Assembly (NCBI RefSeq): GCF_029714325.1
Contig: NZ_CP121666.1
Span: 9,100,501-9,164,500 of the forward strand
Source of the DNA: Bradyrhizobium sp. CB1717
Lineage (GTDB): Bacteria > Pseudomonadota > Alphaproteobacteria > Rhizobiales > Xanthobacteraceae
Reading direction: 5' to 3'
DNA length: 64,000 bases
Each line of letters begins with the position of its first letter. Positions within the stretch are counted from its first letter, which is position 1. Of the stretch, positions 24,437 through 33,025 are shown in pieces. The translations under genes were made by a program, and so were the position numbers. Under the pieces are notes generated by a model. The model had not been told where the DNA came from and searched no databases. It saw only the letters and a program-made list of their open reading frames with translations.

Positions 24437-25333
24437 CTAAACCGGCCTCTCCCCCTTCACCGTCACGCGCGTGCCCGAGCGCGTATGCGGCCAGTAATCC
24501 CACATCGCGCGGTGCTGGGTGCAGCGGTTGTCCCAGAAGGCGATGGCGTTCTCGGTCCAGCGGAAGCGGCACTGGAACAGCGGGTTTTCGGCGTGCTGGT
24601 AGAGATAGGCGAGCATCGCGTCGCTCTCGTCGCGCGGGATGCCGTTGATGTGGCGGGTGAAGCCGCGGTTGACGTAGAGCGCCTTCCTGCCCGTGACCGG
24701 ATGCGTGCGGACCACGGGATGCTCGGCGTTCGGATAGGACGGACGGTCGGCGACGCCGTAGTTCGCGTAGAGCCCGCGATAGATCGGCTCACCGTCATGC
24801 AACGCCGTGAGCCCGTCGAGATAGACCTTCATGCGGTCCGACAGCGCCTCATAGGCCGCGTACATATTGGCGAACAGCGTGTCGCCGCCGCGCGGCGGGC
24901 ACTGCTTGATGTAGAGGATCGAGCCCATCGGCGGCTCGAGATCGCAGGACACGTCGGAGTGCCAGCCCTCGCCGTTGGCGCGCGGCGAGTTCTTGTCGGC
25001 GTAGATCTTCATCAAGGCCGGATCTTCGTCCTCGTGCGGCGCGGCCGGATGAAAATGCAGCTCGCCGAACTTGCGGCCGAAGGCGAGATGCTGCTGCGGC
25101 GTAATGTGCTGGTCGCGGAAGAAGATGACGAGGTTTTCGGCGAGCGCGCGGTGGATCTCGTCCATCTGCCGGTTGGAGCGAGAGTCATCGGAGACGAGCT
25201 TGCCGACGTCGACGCCGGAGATTTCCGCGCCGATGATGGGGGTGAGCTTTTCGACCGCGATGGTCTCGTAGGGTGCGCCGTCTTCAGCGGTGTGGCGATA
25301 GCGCGGGCCCTGCTTGCCGGCGAGTGAGCTCAT
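24437..25333 (-). CDS. TauD/TfdA-family Fe(II)/2-oxoglutarate dioxygenase
   Basis: A 298-residue non-haem iron oxygenase. Iron ligands are WHSD (HxD) at about residue 115 and QHRAMWDY (distal His) at about 270; the 2-oxoglutarate-binding Arg is in HTRSGTRV near the end. The protein fits alpha-ketoglutarate dioxygenases acting on taurine, alkylsulfonates or aryloxyacetates. The ATG at 25333 has GGGAGA just upstream. Its neighbour is a Rieske oxygenase, which suggests catabolism of an aromatic or sulfonated compound; a sulfonate-type ABC importer is present at 45-48 kb but is not linked. Confidence 0.9.
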   Translation of the reverse strand: MSSLAGKQGPRYRHTAEDGAPYETIAVEKLTPIIGAEISGVDVGKLVSDDSRSNRQMDEIHRALAENLVIFFRDQHITPQQHLAFGRKFGELHFHPAAPHEDEDPALMKIYADKNSPRANGEGWHSDVSCDLEPPMGSILYIKQCPPRGGDTLFANMYAAYEALSDRMKVYLDGLTALHDGEPIYRGLYANYGVADRPSYPNAEHPVVRTHPVTGRKALYVNRGFTRHINGIPRDESDAMLAYLYQHAENPLFQCRFRWTENAIAFWDNRCTQHRAMWDYWPHTRSGTRVTVKGERPV

Positions 25334-25413
25334 GGCGTGTCTCCCGATCGTTCTTGGTTGGGAGCATGGTAGCGCGTAGCTATGGATGTGCAATCTGCGT
25401 TGCAAACATCAGT

Positions 25414-25534
25414 GTCGTCCCGGCGAAAGCCGGGACCCATAGCCACCGAACTGGATTTGGCGAAGACTCGGAGCCACGATCTCGCATCATAACCACGGCC
25501 TGTGGTTATGGGTCCCGGCTTTCGCCGGGACGAC
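25414..25534. repeat. long palindromic element, 'GTCGTCCCGGCGAAAGCC' family, copy 1
   Basis: The outer arms are about 33 bases, with only one mismatch: GTCGTCCCGGCGAAAGCCGG at the left and CCGGCTTTCGCCGGGACGAC at the right, each arm itself containing a short hairpin. It lies between the ends of ispG and the start of the TauD-like gene, both minus strand. Related copies are at 31744-31872 and 44578-44729. Confidence 0.88.
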
Positions 25535-25565
25535 AGCGGAGTGATTGGTTGCTAGCGGAGTGAAA

Positions 25566-26849
25566 TCACTCCGCCGCGGGCGCCGGCACCTTGGCGCCCT
25601 GGCCGTAGCGCTGGTCGATGTAGTCGATCACCAGCGCCTTGAAGTCGGCGGAGATGGTGGGCCCGCGCAGCGTGCGGAACTTCTTGCCGTCGACGAACAC
25701 GGGCGCGGCCGGGGCTTCGCCGGTGCCGGGCAGCGAGATGCCGATATTGGCGTGCTTGGATTCGCCGGGGCCGTTGACGATGCAGCCCATCACCGCAACG
25801 TTGAGCTCCTCGACGCCCGGATATTTCGTCTTCCAGGTCGGCATCTCGTCGCGGATGAAATCCTGGATCGAGCGCGCCAGCTCCTGGAACGTGGTCGAGG
25901 TGGTGCGGCCGCAGCCGGGGCACGCCGCAACCAGCGGCACGAAGGTGCGGAAGCCCATGGTCTGCAAGAGCTCCTGGCCGACCTGCACCTCACGGGTGCG
26001 GTCGCCGCCGGGCTCCGGCGTCAGCGAGATGCGGATAGTGTCGCCGATGCCCTGCTGCAAGAGGATGCCGAGCGCAGCCGAGGACGCCACGATGCCCTTC
26101 GAGCCCATGCCGGCTTCGGTAAGGCCGAGATGGATGGCGTAGTCGGAACGAGAGGCGAGATCCTGATAGACCGCGATGAGGTCCTGCACCGCGGAGACCT
26201 TTGCGGAGAGGATGATGCGGTCCTTGGGCATGCCGAGCTCTTCGGCACGCGCGGCCGAGAGCAGCGCGGACTGCACCATGGCCTCGCGCGTCACCGCGCG
26301 CACGTCGCGCGGATTCGGCGAGGCCGCGTTCTCGTCCATCAGCTTGGTGAGCAGCTCCTGGTCGAGCGAGCCCCAATTGGCGCCAATGCGGACCGGCTTG
26401 CTGTTCTTGTTCGCGATCTCGATGATGTCGGCGAACTGGGTGTCGCGCTTGTCCTTGAAGCCGACATTGCCGGGATTGATGCGGTACTTGGCGAGCGCCT
26501 CGGCGCAGGCCGGATAGGCCGCGAGCAGCTTGTGGCCGATATAGTGGAAGTCGCCGATCAAGGGCGTGGTGATGCCGCGCTTGGCGAGGCCATCGCGGAT
26601 GTGCGGGACGGCGGCAGCGGCCTCCTCGCGGTCCACGGTGATGCGGACCATTTCGGAGCCGGCGCGCGCGAGCGCTGCGACCTGGGCGATGGTGCCGTCG
26701 ATATCGGCGGTGTCGGTGTTGGTCATCGACTGCACGACGATCGGCGCACCGCCGCCGACAGCGACGTCGCCGACCTTGACCTGGGTGGTGCGGTGCCGGG
26801 CCGCGGGGCCCGCGATGTCGGAATCGAGAGGGTTTTCGAGCTTGTTCAT
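25566..26849 (-). CDS. ispG: (E)-4-hydroxy-3-methylbut-2-enyl-diphosphate synthase (flavodoxin/ferredoxin)
   Basis: A 427-residue [4Fe-4S] enzyme of the MEP isoprenoid pathway converting MEcPP to HMBPP. The N-terminal TIM-barrel has [17 protein letters not shown] and RINPGNVG; the C-terminal cluster domain has CPGCGRTT and GCIVNGPGE supplying the three Cys and Glu ligands. The ATG at 26849 was chosen over a TTG three codons earlier; it gives the typical MNKLENP start. The gene begins 12 bases after the DMT exporter stop, and zur is upstream of that, so all three may be co-transcribed. Confidence 0.97.
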   Translation of the reverse strand: MNKLENPLDSDIAGPAARHRTTQVKVGDVAVGGGAPIVVQSMTNTDTADIDGTIAQVAALARAGSEMVRITVDREEAAAAVPHIRDGLAKRGITTPLIGDFHYIGHKLLAAYPACAEALAKYRINPGNVGFKDKRDTQFADIIEIANKNSKPVRIGANWGSLDQELLTKLMDENAASPNPRDVRAVTREAMVQSALLSAARAEELGMPKDRIILSAKVSAVQDLIAVYQDLASRSDYAIHLGLTEAGMGSKGIVASSAALGILLQQGIGDTIRISLTPEPGGDRTREVQVGQELLQTMGFRTFVPLVAACPGCGRTTSTTFQELARSIQDFIRDEMPTWKTKYPGVEELNVAVMGCIVNGPGESKHANIGISLPGTGEAPAAPVFVDGKKFRTLRGPTISADFKALVIDYIDQRYGQGAKVPAPAAE

Positions 26850-26861
26850 GGCGTCCAAATA

Positions 26862-27815
26862 TCAGGTTTTGGTGACGTTCAGCAATGCATCGCGCGGCGC
26901 CGCAGCCGTTTGGCTGGGACGGTTAACCAGAAAAAGCCCAGCAATTACAAGGACCGCGGCGGCCCCGAATGTCAGACTCAGAGTGTCGTGCATGATGAAA
27001 TAGCTACCCACCACGCCAAACAAAGGGGTGATGAAGGTAAAAGCGGACAATTTGCTGGCCGAATAGGCCTTCACCAGCGCGAACCAAAGCGTGAACGTGG
27101 TTCCCACCACCCAGATCGCCTGGAAGGCCATCAGGCCGAGGGACAGCGGCGCCGGCGTGTGGGTGATGGATTCGCCAAACAGCCAGGCCGCCAGCCCCAG
27201 GATCGGGATCGAGGTCGCGACCTGATAGCCCAGCGCCTTCTCGGGCGCGGCGAAGCGCAGACGCGTGCCCTTGGCGACCAGCGTGGTTGCCGCCCAGAGC
27301 CCGGCGCCGCCGACGATCAGGAGGTCGCCGAGCAGGACATGCGAATCGACATTGGGCTGCGGCACGCCGATCGCAAGCGCGACGCCGGCAAAGCTGATGG
27401 CAAGACCCAGCCATTGCGAGGCGCCAAGCCGCTCGCCGAGCACCTGGTAGGAGCCGAGCGCGACGAAGAACGGGGCCGTGTAGAGGAATACCACCGCGCG
27501 AGAGGCCGAGGTGAGGCGCAGGCCCTGGAAGATCAGCACAAACTCGATGCCGAACATCAGCCCCGCGATCAGGCCGGCCTTCCACGTCCCGTCACGCTCG
27601 AAGAATTTCACGCCGCGGAGGGTGCCGATGATGAACAGCACCGGCAGCGCGCCCATCGAACGGATCATCGCCTGGAGCATCGGCGGGATGTCCGGCAGCA
27701 CCAGCTTCACCGCGATCTGGTTGAATCCCCAGGTCAGGCACAGCATGAGCATCAGGGCGATGGCGCCGGCGCTGAGAGGACGGCCGGCGGACGGGTTGGC
27801 TTGGGTTGCGGACAT
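26862..27815 (-). CDS. EamA/DMT-family transporter
   Basis: A 317-residue membrane protein with ten predicted helices in two EamA repeats (about residues 15-150 and 165-300). The family exports metabolites such as amino acids or purines, or acts in uptake of small solutes. The start MSATQANPS at 27815 has AGGAAGAA before it; the longer frame would overlap zur by 19 bases. It lies 35 bases downstream of zur and 12 upstream of ispG. A role in zinc homeostasis is possible from position but not shown by sequence. Confidence 0.86.
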   Translation of the reverse strand: MSATQANPSAGRPLSAGAIALMLMLCLTWGFNQIAVKLVLPDIPPMLQAMIRSMGALPVLFIIGTLRGVKFFERDGTWKAGLIAGLMFGIEFVLIFQGLRLTSASRAVVFLYTAPFFVALGSYQVLGERLGASQWLGLAISFAGVALAIGVPQPNVDSHVLLGDLLIVGGAGLWAATTLVAKGTRLRFAAPEKALGYQVATSIPILGLAAWLFGESITHTPAPLSLGLMAFQAIWVVGTTFTLWFALVKAYSASKLSAFTFITPLFGVVGSYFIMHDTLSLTFGAAAVLVIAGLFLVNRPSQTAAAPRDALLNVTKT

Positions 27816-27850
27816 TTCTTCCTGAGATCCGGCTTTGCGCCGTTGTTGCT

Positions 27851-28345
27851 TCAAGACATTTTCTGACAATGGGCGCAGACGCCCGTGATCTCCACCACAG
27901 ACAGCTTCGGCACGAAGCCTGAGCTGCGTGCGGCGGCATTGAGATTCCCGGCAAAGGACCCCGACGGGATCTCACCGACCAGGCCACAGCGCTCGCAGAT
28001 CAGGAACGCCACCGCCGAGGTCGCGTCATGGTCATGGGCGGCACAGGCGAGATAGGCGTTGCGGCTCTCAATGCGGTGCACGAGGCCGTTGGCCATCAGG
28101 AAATCGAGAGCGCGATAGACCGTGATCGGCGCCGGCCGCGCCATCGATTTTGCCAGTTCGTCGATGACCTCATAGGCCCCAAGCGGGCGATGGCTGGAGA
28201 GCAAGGCACCCAGCACCTGGCGGCGGATCGGCGTGAATTTCTGCGCGCGCTGCTCGCAAACCTCCTCGGCATGCGCCAGCGCGTCCGCGGTGCAGCGGCC
28301 GTGATCATGGTCAGGCGCGGGAAAGGCCGGCTTTGCGAGGGTCAT
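27851..28345 (-). CDS. zur: Zur-type zinc uptake regulator (Fur family)
   Basis: A 164-residue Fur-family repressor. The winged helix spans about residues 35-95 with AEEVCEQRAQKFTPIRRQVL and ITVYRALDFLMANGLVHRIES, and the second half has CERCG and CAHC (structural zinc, CxxC pairs). The likeness to E. coli Zur is high through TVYRALDFL, IESRNAYLAC and the end with CAHC. With zinc bound it represses zinc import genes. It is divergent from marR-emrAB and is followed by a DMT exporter and ispG on its own strand. Confidence 0.9.
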   Translation of the reverse strand: MTLAKPAFPAPDHDHGRCTADALAHAEEVCEQRAQKFTPIRRQVLGALLSSHRPLGAYEVIDELAKSMARPAPITVYRALDFLMANGLVHRIESRNAYLACAAHDHDATSAVAFLICERCGLVGEIPSGSFAGNLNAAARSSGFVPKLSVVEITGVCAHCQKMS

Positions 28346-28452
28346 GCGGCCTGCGTTCTAGCATTTCGGCGATGGAACCCAAAGCATCACCGGCCCGGCG
28401 GCTGCCAGCCATGCTCATCCCGCGGGACTGCGTCCCGATAATCCGCCACACA

Positions 28453-28477
28453 ATAATCATAAGCTTGCTTATATTAT
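28453..28477. promoter_or_regulatory. AT-rich inverted repeat before marR-emrAB, probable MarR operator
   Basis: ATAAGC-TT-GCTTAT forms a perfect core flanked by ATAAT and ATTAT, an AT-rich island in GC-rich DNA. AAGCTTAT recurs at 28481 and 28497, running into the start codon. Spacing suits a repressor site covering the promoter and ribosome site of the marR gene at 28503. Confidence 0.7.
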
Positions 28478-28502
28478 CCCAAGCTTATTGGAGACCAAGC
28501 TT

Positions 28503-28985
28503 ATGAGCCGCGGGTCCGTGGACCAGAACTTCCTGTTTACGCTCGCCGAGCTTTACCGCCTGCTGCGCGTCTATGCCGACAAGGAGGCTTCGCGCTTCGG
28601 TATCACCCGCGCACAATGGGCGGTGCTGGCCAAGGTCGAGCGCAGCGAGGGCATGAAGCAGTCCGAACTCGCCGAACTACTCGAGGTGCAGCCGATCACG
28701 CTGACGCGCCTGATCGACAAGCTCTGCGACAATGACTGGATCGAGCGCCGCAGCGATCCTTCGGACCGCCGCGTCAAGCGCCTCTATCTCAAGAAGGCCG
28801 GGCGGCAATTGCTGGGACGGATGAGCGGCCTGAAGTCGGAGCTCACGGCGAACGCGCTCGACGGCATCAGCCCGGCGGACGCCCACCGTCTCCTCACCCA
28901 ACTCGAAACAATCAAGGAAAACGTGCGTAACGCCGCCCAGACATCCGGCGCGGAACAAGTGCGTAAGGAGCAGCGCTATGGCTGA
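28503..28985 (+). CDS. MarR-family regulator of the emrAB efflux operon
   Basis: A 160-residue winged-helix protein. The recognition helix is around MKQSELAELLEVQPITLTRLID and the wing has SDPSDRRVKRLYL, a good match to the MarR 'DxRxxRxxxLT' loop. The ATG at 28503 has GGAG nine bases before it. Its last eight bases overlap the emrA start, so the three genes form one operon in which the repressor likely autoregulates through the palindrome just upstream. Ligands are probably phenolic or lipophilic toxins. Confidence 0.92.
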   Translation: MSRGSVDQNFLFTLAELYRLLRVYADKEASRFGITRAQWAVLAKVERSEGMKQSELAELLEVQPITLTRLIDKLCDNDWIERRSDPSDRRVKRLYLKKAGRQLLGRMSGLKSELTANALDGISPADAHRLLTQLETIKENVRNAAQTSGAEQVRKEQRYG

Positions 28986-30141
28986 TCAGGTTCTCAAGTT
29001 CCAGCCCGAGCAGAAGAACGACAGCGGCAAGCCCACCAAGAAGGCCGGCACCGATCCGCGCCGCCGCCTGCTGGCCGGCCTGCGCCGCTATCGGCGCTTC
29101 CTGCTGATGGTCGTGCTGCCCGTGATCGCCGCCATCGGCGGCGTCACCTTCTATCTCAACGGCGGACGCTATGTCGGCACCGACGATGCCTATGTCGGCG
29201 CGCAGAAGGTGCTGGTGACGCCCGACATCTCCGGCAAGATCCTTAAGGTCCTCGTGAAAGAGGGGCAATCCGTCAAGCAGGGCGACGAGCTGTTCGAGAT
29301 CGACCCCGCTCCGTTCCGCCACGCGGTGGATGAGGCCAAGGCACAGCTCGCCCAGGCCCGCACGACCTACGACAATCTCGTCGCCAACATCAAGATCTAC
29401 GGCGACATGCTCAACCTCGCCCAGCAGGGCGTCGACCTGAAGCAGCGCGACGTCGAGCGCAAGCAGGCGCTGGTGAAGAACAATTACGGCTCGCAGCTCG
29501 ATCTCGACAACGCCGCCAACGCGCTGGTGACCGCCGGCGCACAGACGCAGTTCGTCAAACAGCAGCTGTCCAACGCAAAGACGCAGTTGCTCGGCGATTC
29601 CAACCTGCCGCTCGAGCAGTTCCCGCCCTATGCGCAGGCCAAGGCAAAGCTCGACGACGCCCAGCGCAATCTCGACCACACCGTGCTGCGCGCGCCGATG
29701 GACGGCGTCGCCACGCAGGTCGAGCAGATCCAGCTCGGACGCTACGTCGCGGCCGGCTCGGCGGTGTTCTCCATCGTCGACATCGCCCATCCCTGGGTCG
29801 ACGCCAATCCGAAGGAGAGCGACCTCACCTATGTCACCGAAGGCCAGCCGGTCACGCTGGAGGTCGACGCGTTTCCCAACCACGTCTTCAAGGGCAAGAT
29901 CGGCTCGCTCTCGCCCGGCACCGGTGCGCAGTTCGCGATCCTGCCGCCGCAGAACGCCACCGGCAATTTCGTCAAGGTGGTGCAGCGCGTGCCTGTCAGG
30001 ATCTATTTCGACGAGACCGACAAATACGTCCGGAAGCTGAAGGCCGGCATGAGCGTCTATGCCACCATCGACACCGGCCACAAGCGTTCGCTCGCCGGCC
30101 TGCTCGGCCTGTCGGCGACCGCGGGCCAGGACAAAGAGTAA
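28978..30141 (+). CDS. emrA: EmrA-type membrane fusion protein of a multidrug efflux pump
   Basis: A 387-residue periplasmic adaptor with one N-terminal membrane helix (about residues 42-61), a first lipoyl half (VTPDISGKILKVLVKEGQSVKQGDELFEID), a long coiled-coil hairpin (about 110-220), a second lipoyl half (TVLRAPMDGVATQVEQIQLGRYV) and a beta-barrel region with RVPVRIYFDE. It links the EmrB pump to an outer-membrane channel, which is not encoded here. It overlaps marR by eight bases. Confidence 0.94.
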   Translation: MADQVLKFQPEQKNDSGKPTKKAGTDPRRRLLAGLRRYRRFLLMVVLPVIAAIGGVTFYLNGGRYVGTDDAYVGAQKVLVTPDISGKILKVLVKEGQSVKQGDELFEIDPAPFRHAVDEAKAQLAQARTTYDNLVANIKIYGDMLNLAQQGVDLKQRDVERKQALVKNNYGSQLDLDNAANALVTAGAQTQFVKQQLSNAKTQLLGDSNLPLEQFPPYAQAKAKLDDAQRNLDHTVLRAPMDGVATQVEQIQLGRYVAAGSAVFSIVDIAHPWVDANPKESDLTYVTEGQPVTLEVDAFPNHVFKGKIGSLSPGTGAQFAILPPQNATGNFVKVVQRVPVRIYFDETDKYVRKLKAGMSVYATIDTGHKRSLAGLLGLSATAGQDKE

Positions 30142-30171
30142 GACTCAAAGATTAAGACAAGGACTGACGCG

Positions 30172-31728
30172 ATGTCCGGCCCCAATGCCAGCCTGATGGT
30201 CCCCGGCCTGCGCCGGAACATGGTGACGATCTGCGCCATGACCGCGACCATCATGCAGGCGCTGGACACCACCATCGCCAACGTCGCACTGCCCTACATG
30301 CAGGGCACCCTGTCGGCCTCGCAGGACCAGATCAACTGGGTGCTGACCGCCTATATCGTTGCCGCCGCGATCATGACCGCGCCGGTGGGCTGGATCGCCA
30401 ACCGCTTCGGCCGCAAGCGCATCTTCATCATCTGCTCGGCCGGCTTCACGTTCGCCTCGGTGCTGTGCGGCCTCGCGCAGGACATCAACCAGATGGTGCT
30501 GTTCCGCCTGCTGCAAGGCGTGTTCGGCGCGGCGCTGGTGCCGCTGTCGCAGTCGGTCATGCTCGACTATTACACGCTCCAGGAGCGCGCCAAGGCGATG
30601 TCGATCTGGGGCATGGGCGTGATGATGGGCCCGATCATGGGCCCATCGCTGGGCGCCTGGCTGACCGAGACCTATTCCTGGCACTGGGTGTTCTTCGTCA
30701 ATTTGCCGTTCGGCGCGATCACCGTGCTCGGGCTGATCGTCTTCATGGACGAGACCAAGAAGGACCTCAGCCTCAAATTCGACTGGCTCGGCTTCGCAGC
30801 GCTGGCAATCGCGATCGGCGCGCTCCAGCTCGCGCTCGATCGCGGCGAGCAGCTCGGCTGGCTGGAATCCAACGAGATCATCGCGGAGTTCATCGTCTCG
30901 GCGGTCGCATTCTACTTCTTCCTCGCGCACTCTTTCACGACCTCGACGCCGTTCATCCGCTTTGCGCTGTTCCGGGATCGCAACTTCGTCACCGGCTGCG
31001 TGTTCATGGTCGTGATGGGCCTCGTGCTGTTCTCCACCATGGCGCTGGCCTCGCCCTACATGCAGAACGTGATCGGATATCCCATCATCACGGCCGGCCT
31101 GCTGCTGGCGAGCCGCGGTTTCGGCACCTTCTTCGCCATGATGCTGGTCGGCCGCATGATGCGCTATTTCGAGGCCCGCACGCTGATCATCGCCGGCCTC
31201 ACTCTGACCGCGGGCTCGCTGTTCCAGATGACCGGCTGGACCGACCTGACCCAGGTGCCGGAGATCGTGACCGTCAGCATCATCCAGGGCTTTGGCTTCG
31301 GTCTCGTCTTCGTGCCGCTCTCGACGGTGTCGTTCCTGACCCTGCCGAACCATCTGCGCACCGATGGCACCGCCATGCTGACCCTGATGCGCAATGTCGC
31401 GAGCTCGGTCGGCATTTCGGTCGTCATCGCCGAGCTGACGCAGGGCACGCGGCGGACCTATGCGATCCTCTCCGAGCACATCAACCCATTCAACCACGCC
31501 CTGCAAATGCCGGACGTGCGCGGCATCATCAACCTCTCCACCGACGCCGGCCGCGCCATGGCCGACCGGATGGTCGGCGTGCAGGCGCAGATCATCGCCT
31601 TCGCGCATGACTACATGCTGGTGATGGTCTTCATCCTCTGCACCATCCCGCTCGCGCTGATGATCGGCTCGACCAAGGCCACCCTGCGCAAGCAGGCGGC
31701 AGGGCCCGAACATGCAGTGATGGAGTAG
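30172..31728 (+). CDS. emrB: EmrB-type drug:H+ antiporter (DHA2, 14 helices)
   Basis: A 518-residue MFS exporter with 14 predicted helices. It has LDTTIANVALPYMQG in helix 1 (motif D1 of DHA2), the loop NRFGRKRIF between helices 2 and 3 (motif A variant) and MGPIMGPSLGAWLTE (motif C, antiporter). It pumps hydrophobic toxins with EmrA. It starts 30 bases after emrA. A long palindrome follows the stop. Confidence 0.94.
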   Translation: MSGPNASLMVPGLRRNMVTICAMTATIMQALDTTIANVALPYMQGTLSASQDQINWVLTAYIVAAAIMTAPVGWIANRFGRKRIFIICSAGFTFASVLCGLAQDINQMVLFRLLQGVFGAALVPLSQSVMLDYYTLQERAKAMSIWGMGVMMGPIMGPSLGAWLTETYSWHWVFFVNLPFGAITVLGLIVFMDETKKDLSLKFDWLGFAALAIAIGALQLALDRGEQLGWLESNEIIAEFIVSAVAFYFFLAHSFTTSTPFIRFALFRDRNFVTGCVFMVVMGLVLFSTMALASPYMQNVIGYPIITAGLLLASRGFGTFFAMMLVGRMMRYFEARTLIIAGLTLTAGSLFQMTGWTDLTQVPEIVTVSIIQGFGFGLVFVPLSTVSFLTLPNHLRTDGTAMLTLMRNVASSVGISVVIAELTQGTRRTYAILSEHINPFNHALQMPDVRGIINLSTDAGRAMADRMVGVQAQIIAFAHDYMLVMVFILCTIPLALMIGSTKATLRKQAAGPEHAVME

Positions 31729-31743
31729 GCTCCTTCACCCCCC

Positions 31744-31872
31744 GTCGTCCTGGACAAGCGAAGCGCAGATCCAGGACCCATTACCACCGAACGGAGTTTG
31801 GAAGGCTCGCGGTTACAGTTTGTGCCACAACCACGCCCTGGGGTAATGGGTCCTGGCTTTCGCCAGGACGAC
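31744..31872. repeat. long palindromic element, 'GTCGTCCTGG' family, copy 2
   Basis: The left part GTCGTCCTGG...CCAGGACCCATTACC is mirrored by GGTAATGGGTCCTGG...CCAGGACGAC. The central 60 bases are unlike copy 1 at 25414. It separates the convergent ends of emrB and the phosphotransferase gene. Confidence 0.85.
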
Positions 31873-31893
31873 ATCGGGCTTGTGGCGCCTCCC

Positions 31894-32985
31894 CTACCCC
31901 AACAACTCCTCGCACCCCAAATCCTCGACCGCGATCATCACGCGCTCCAGATTGTTCCACCAGATCAGCGGCGGGATGTTGATGCTCCACTGCCAGACCG
32001 GCCGCGTGATCTGCCAGAGCACCGCCCAGCGGTAGTCGCGATCGAGTGCGCCGCGCGTGTAGCCGGTGATGCCGCTCTCGATCAGCGTGTCGTGGTAGAG
32101 ATTGAGCAGCGGGCGTTCGAGCGCCTGGCGGCGTTCCGGATACCAATGCATGGCCATCATGTAGGCGAGGTCGTGGGTCGGAACGTTGATGCTCCAGAGA
32201 TCGAAATCGAAGATGCGCACGGTGTCAGAGACGCCCGCGCGCGGCAGCATGAAATTCCAGGTATGGGCGTCGCCATGCGTGATGCTGAGATGACGGCGCG
32301 AATGGTAGCGCTGGGACAGCCGCTCCGACTGATCGATCAGGCGACGGTAGAGGATTCGCCGCTCCTCGCTGAGGCGATTGCCGAGTAGGTCGGCGAAGCG
32401 GTCATAATGGCCCGCAAACGTCTCCATGCGTTGCGCGCTTTCGTCCATGCTCGCCCAGGTCCCGACGGTGTCGCCGAGGCTCGGATGGTCCCACCAGGCT
32501 GCATGCCAGCGTGCGAGCGTGGTGACGATGGCGAACGTCTGCTCGCGCGAGGGCGGCACCGGCCAGGCCATCGCGATGTCATGGCTGTCGGTGAGGTCCT
32601 CGAGCAGCAGATGCCAGCTGGGGCCGCCCTCGTCGAAATGCCCGTCAAAACAGCGCGGCACCAGTCCCGGCGGCATCTTCGGCACGAGCTGGGTGTAGTA
32701 ATCCACCTCGCGCCGGCCGCCATTGGCGAGGCTTTCGGCGAACGCGGAATTGGGAGTCTTGAGGATCAGCGACTGCGGAGCGCCGGTGGATTCGCCGACA
32801 TAGCGCAGCCCGAGGCGGACGATATGTGACACGACGGTGTCACGCTGATGCAGCACCTTCACTTCGCGCACCGCGCCAGCATCCAGCACGCCGCCCCGGC
32901 GCAGCGCAGCCGTCAGTCGGGCGGGCTCAACGACCGCCGGCAATTGTGGAAGTGTCATGACCACGATGCCCCTGTCCCGCGCCAT
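31894..32985 (-). CDS. aminoglycoside-phosphotransferase/ecdysteroid-kinase-like protein
   Basis: A 363-residue protein-kinase-fold phosphotransferase. The catalytic loop is THGDAHTWNFM (HxDxxxxN type) and the metal-binding Asp is in IFDFDLW; an N-lobe Lys sits in SLILKTPN. It resembles the DUF1679/EcKinase group of small-molecule kinases and APH-like enzymes, whose substrates are mostly unknown. The start is the ATG at 32985; a second ATG at 32958 would remove nine residues and is equally plausible. It is transcribed the same way as the chemoreceptor gene upstream, 40 bases away. Confidence 0.82.
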   Translation of the reverse strand: MARDRGIVVMTLPQLPAVVEPARLTAALRRGGVLDAGAVREVKVLHQRDTVVSHIVRLGLRYVGESTGAPQSLILKTPNSAFAESLANGGRREVDYYTQLVPKMPPGLVPRCFDGHFDEGGPSWHLLLEDLTDSHDIAMAWPVPPSREQTFAIVTTLARWHAAWWDHPSLGDTVGTWASMDESAQRMETFAGHYDRFADLLGNRLSEERRILYRRLIDQSERLSQRYHSRRHLSITHGDAHTWNFMLPRAGVSDTVRIFDFDLWSINVPTHDLAYMMAMHWYPERRQALERPLLNLYHDTLIESGITGYTRGALDRDYRWAVLWQITRPVWQWSINIPPLIWWNNLERVMIAVEDLGCEELLG

Positions 32986-33025
32986 ACTGCACGATCACGA
33001 TCCCGGGCACCAGCGACCGACCAGC

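Noticed and set aside
25545..27866. 773-residue plus-strand frame opposite ispG and the DMT gene
   Set aside because: It spans two certain genes on the other strand and has low-complexity Arg/Gly/Asp-rich composition.
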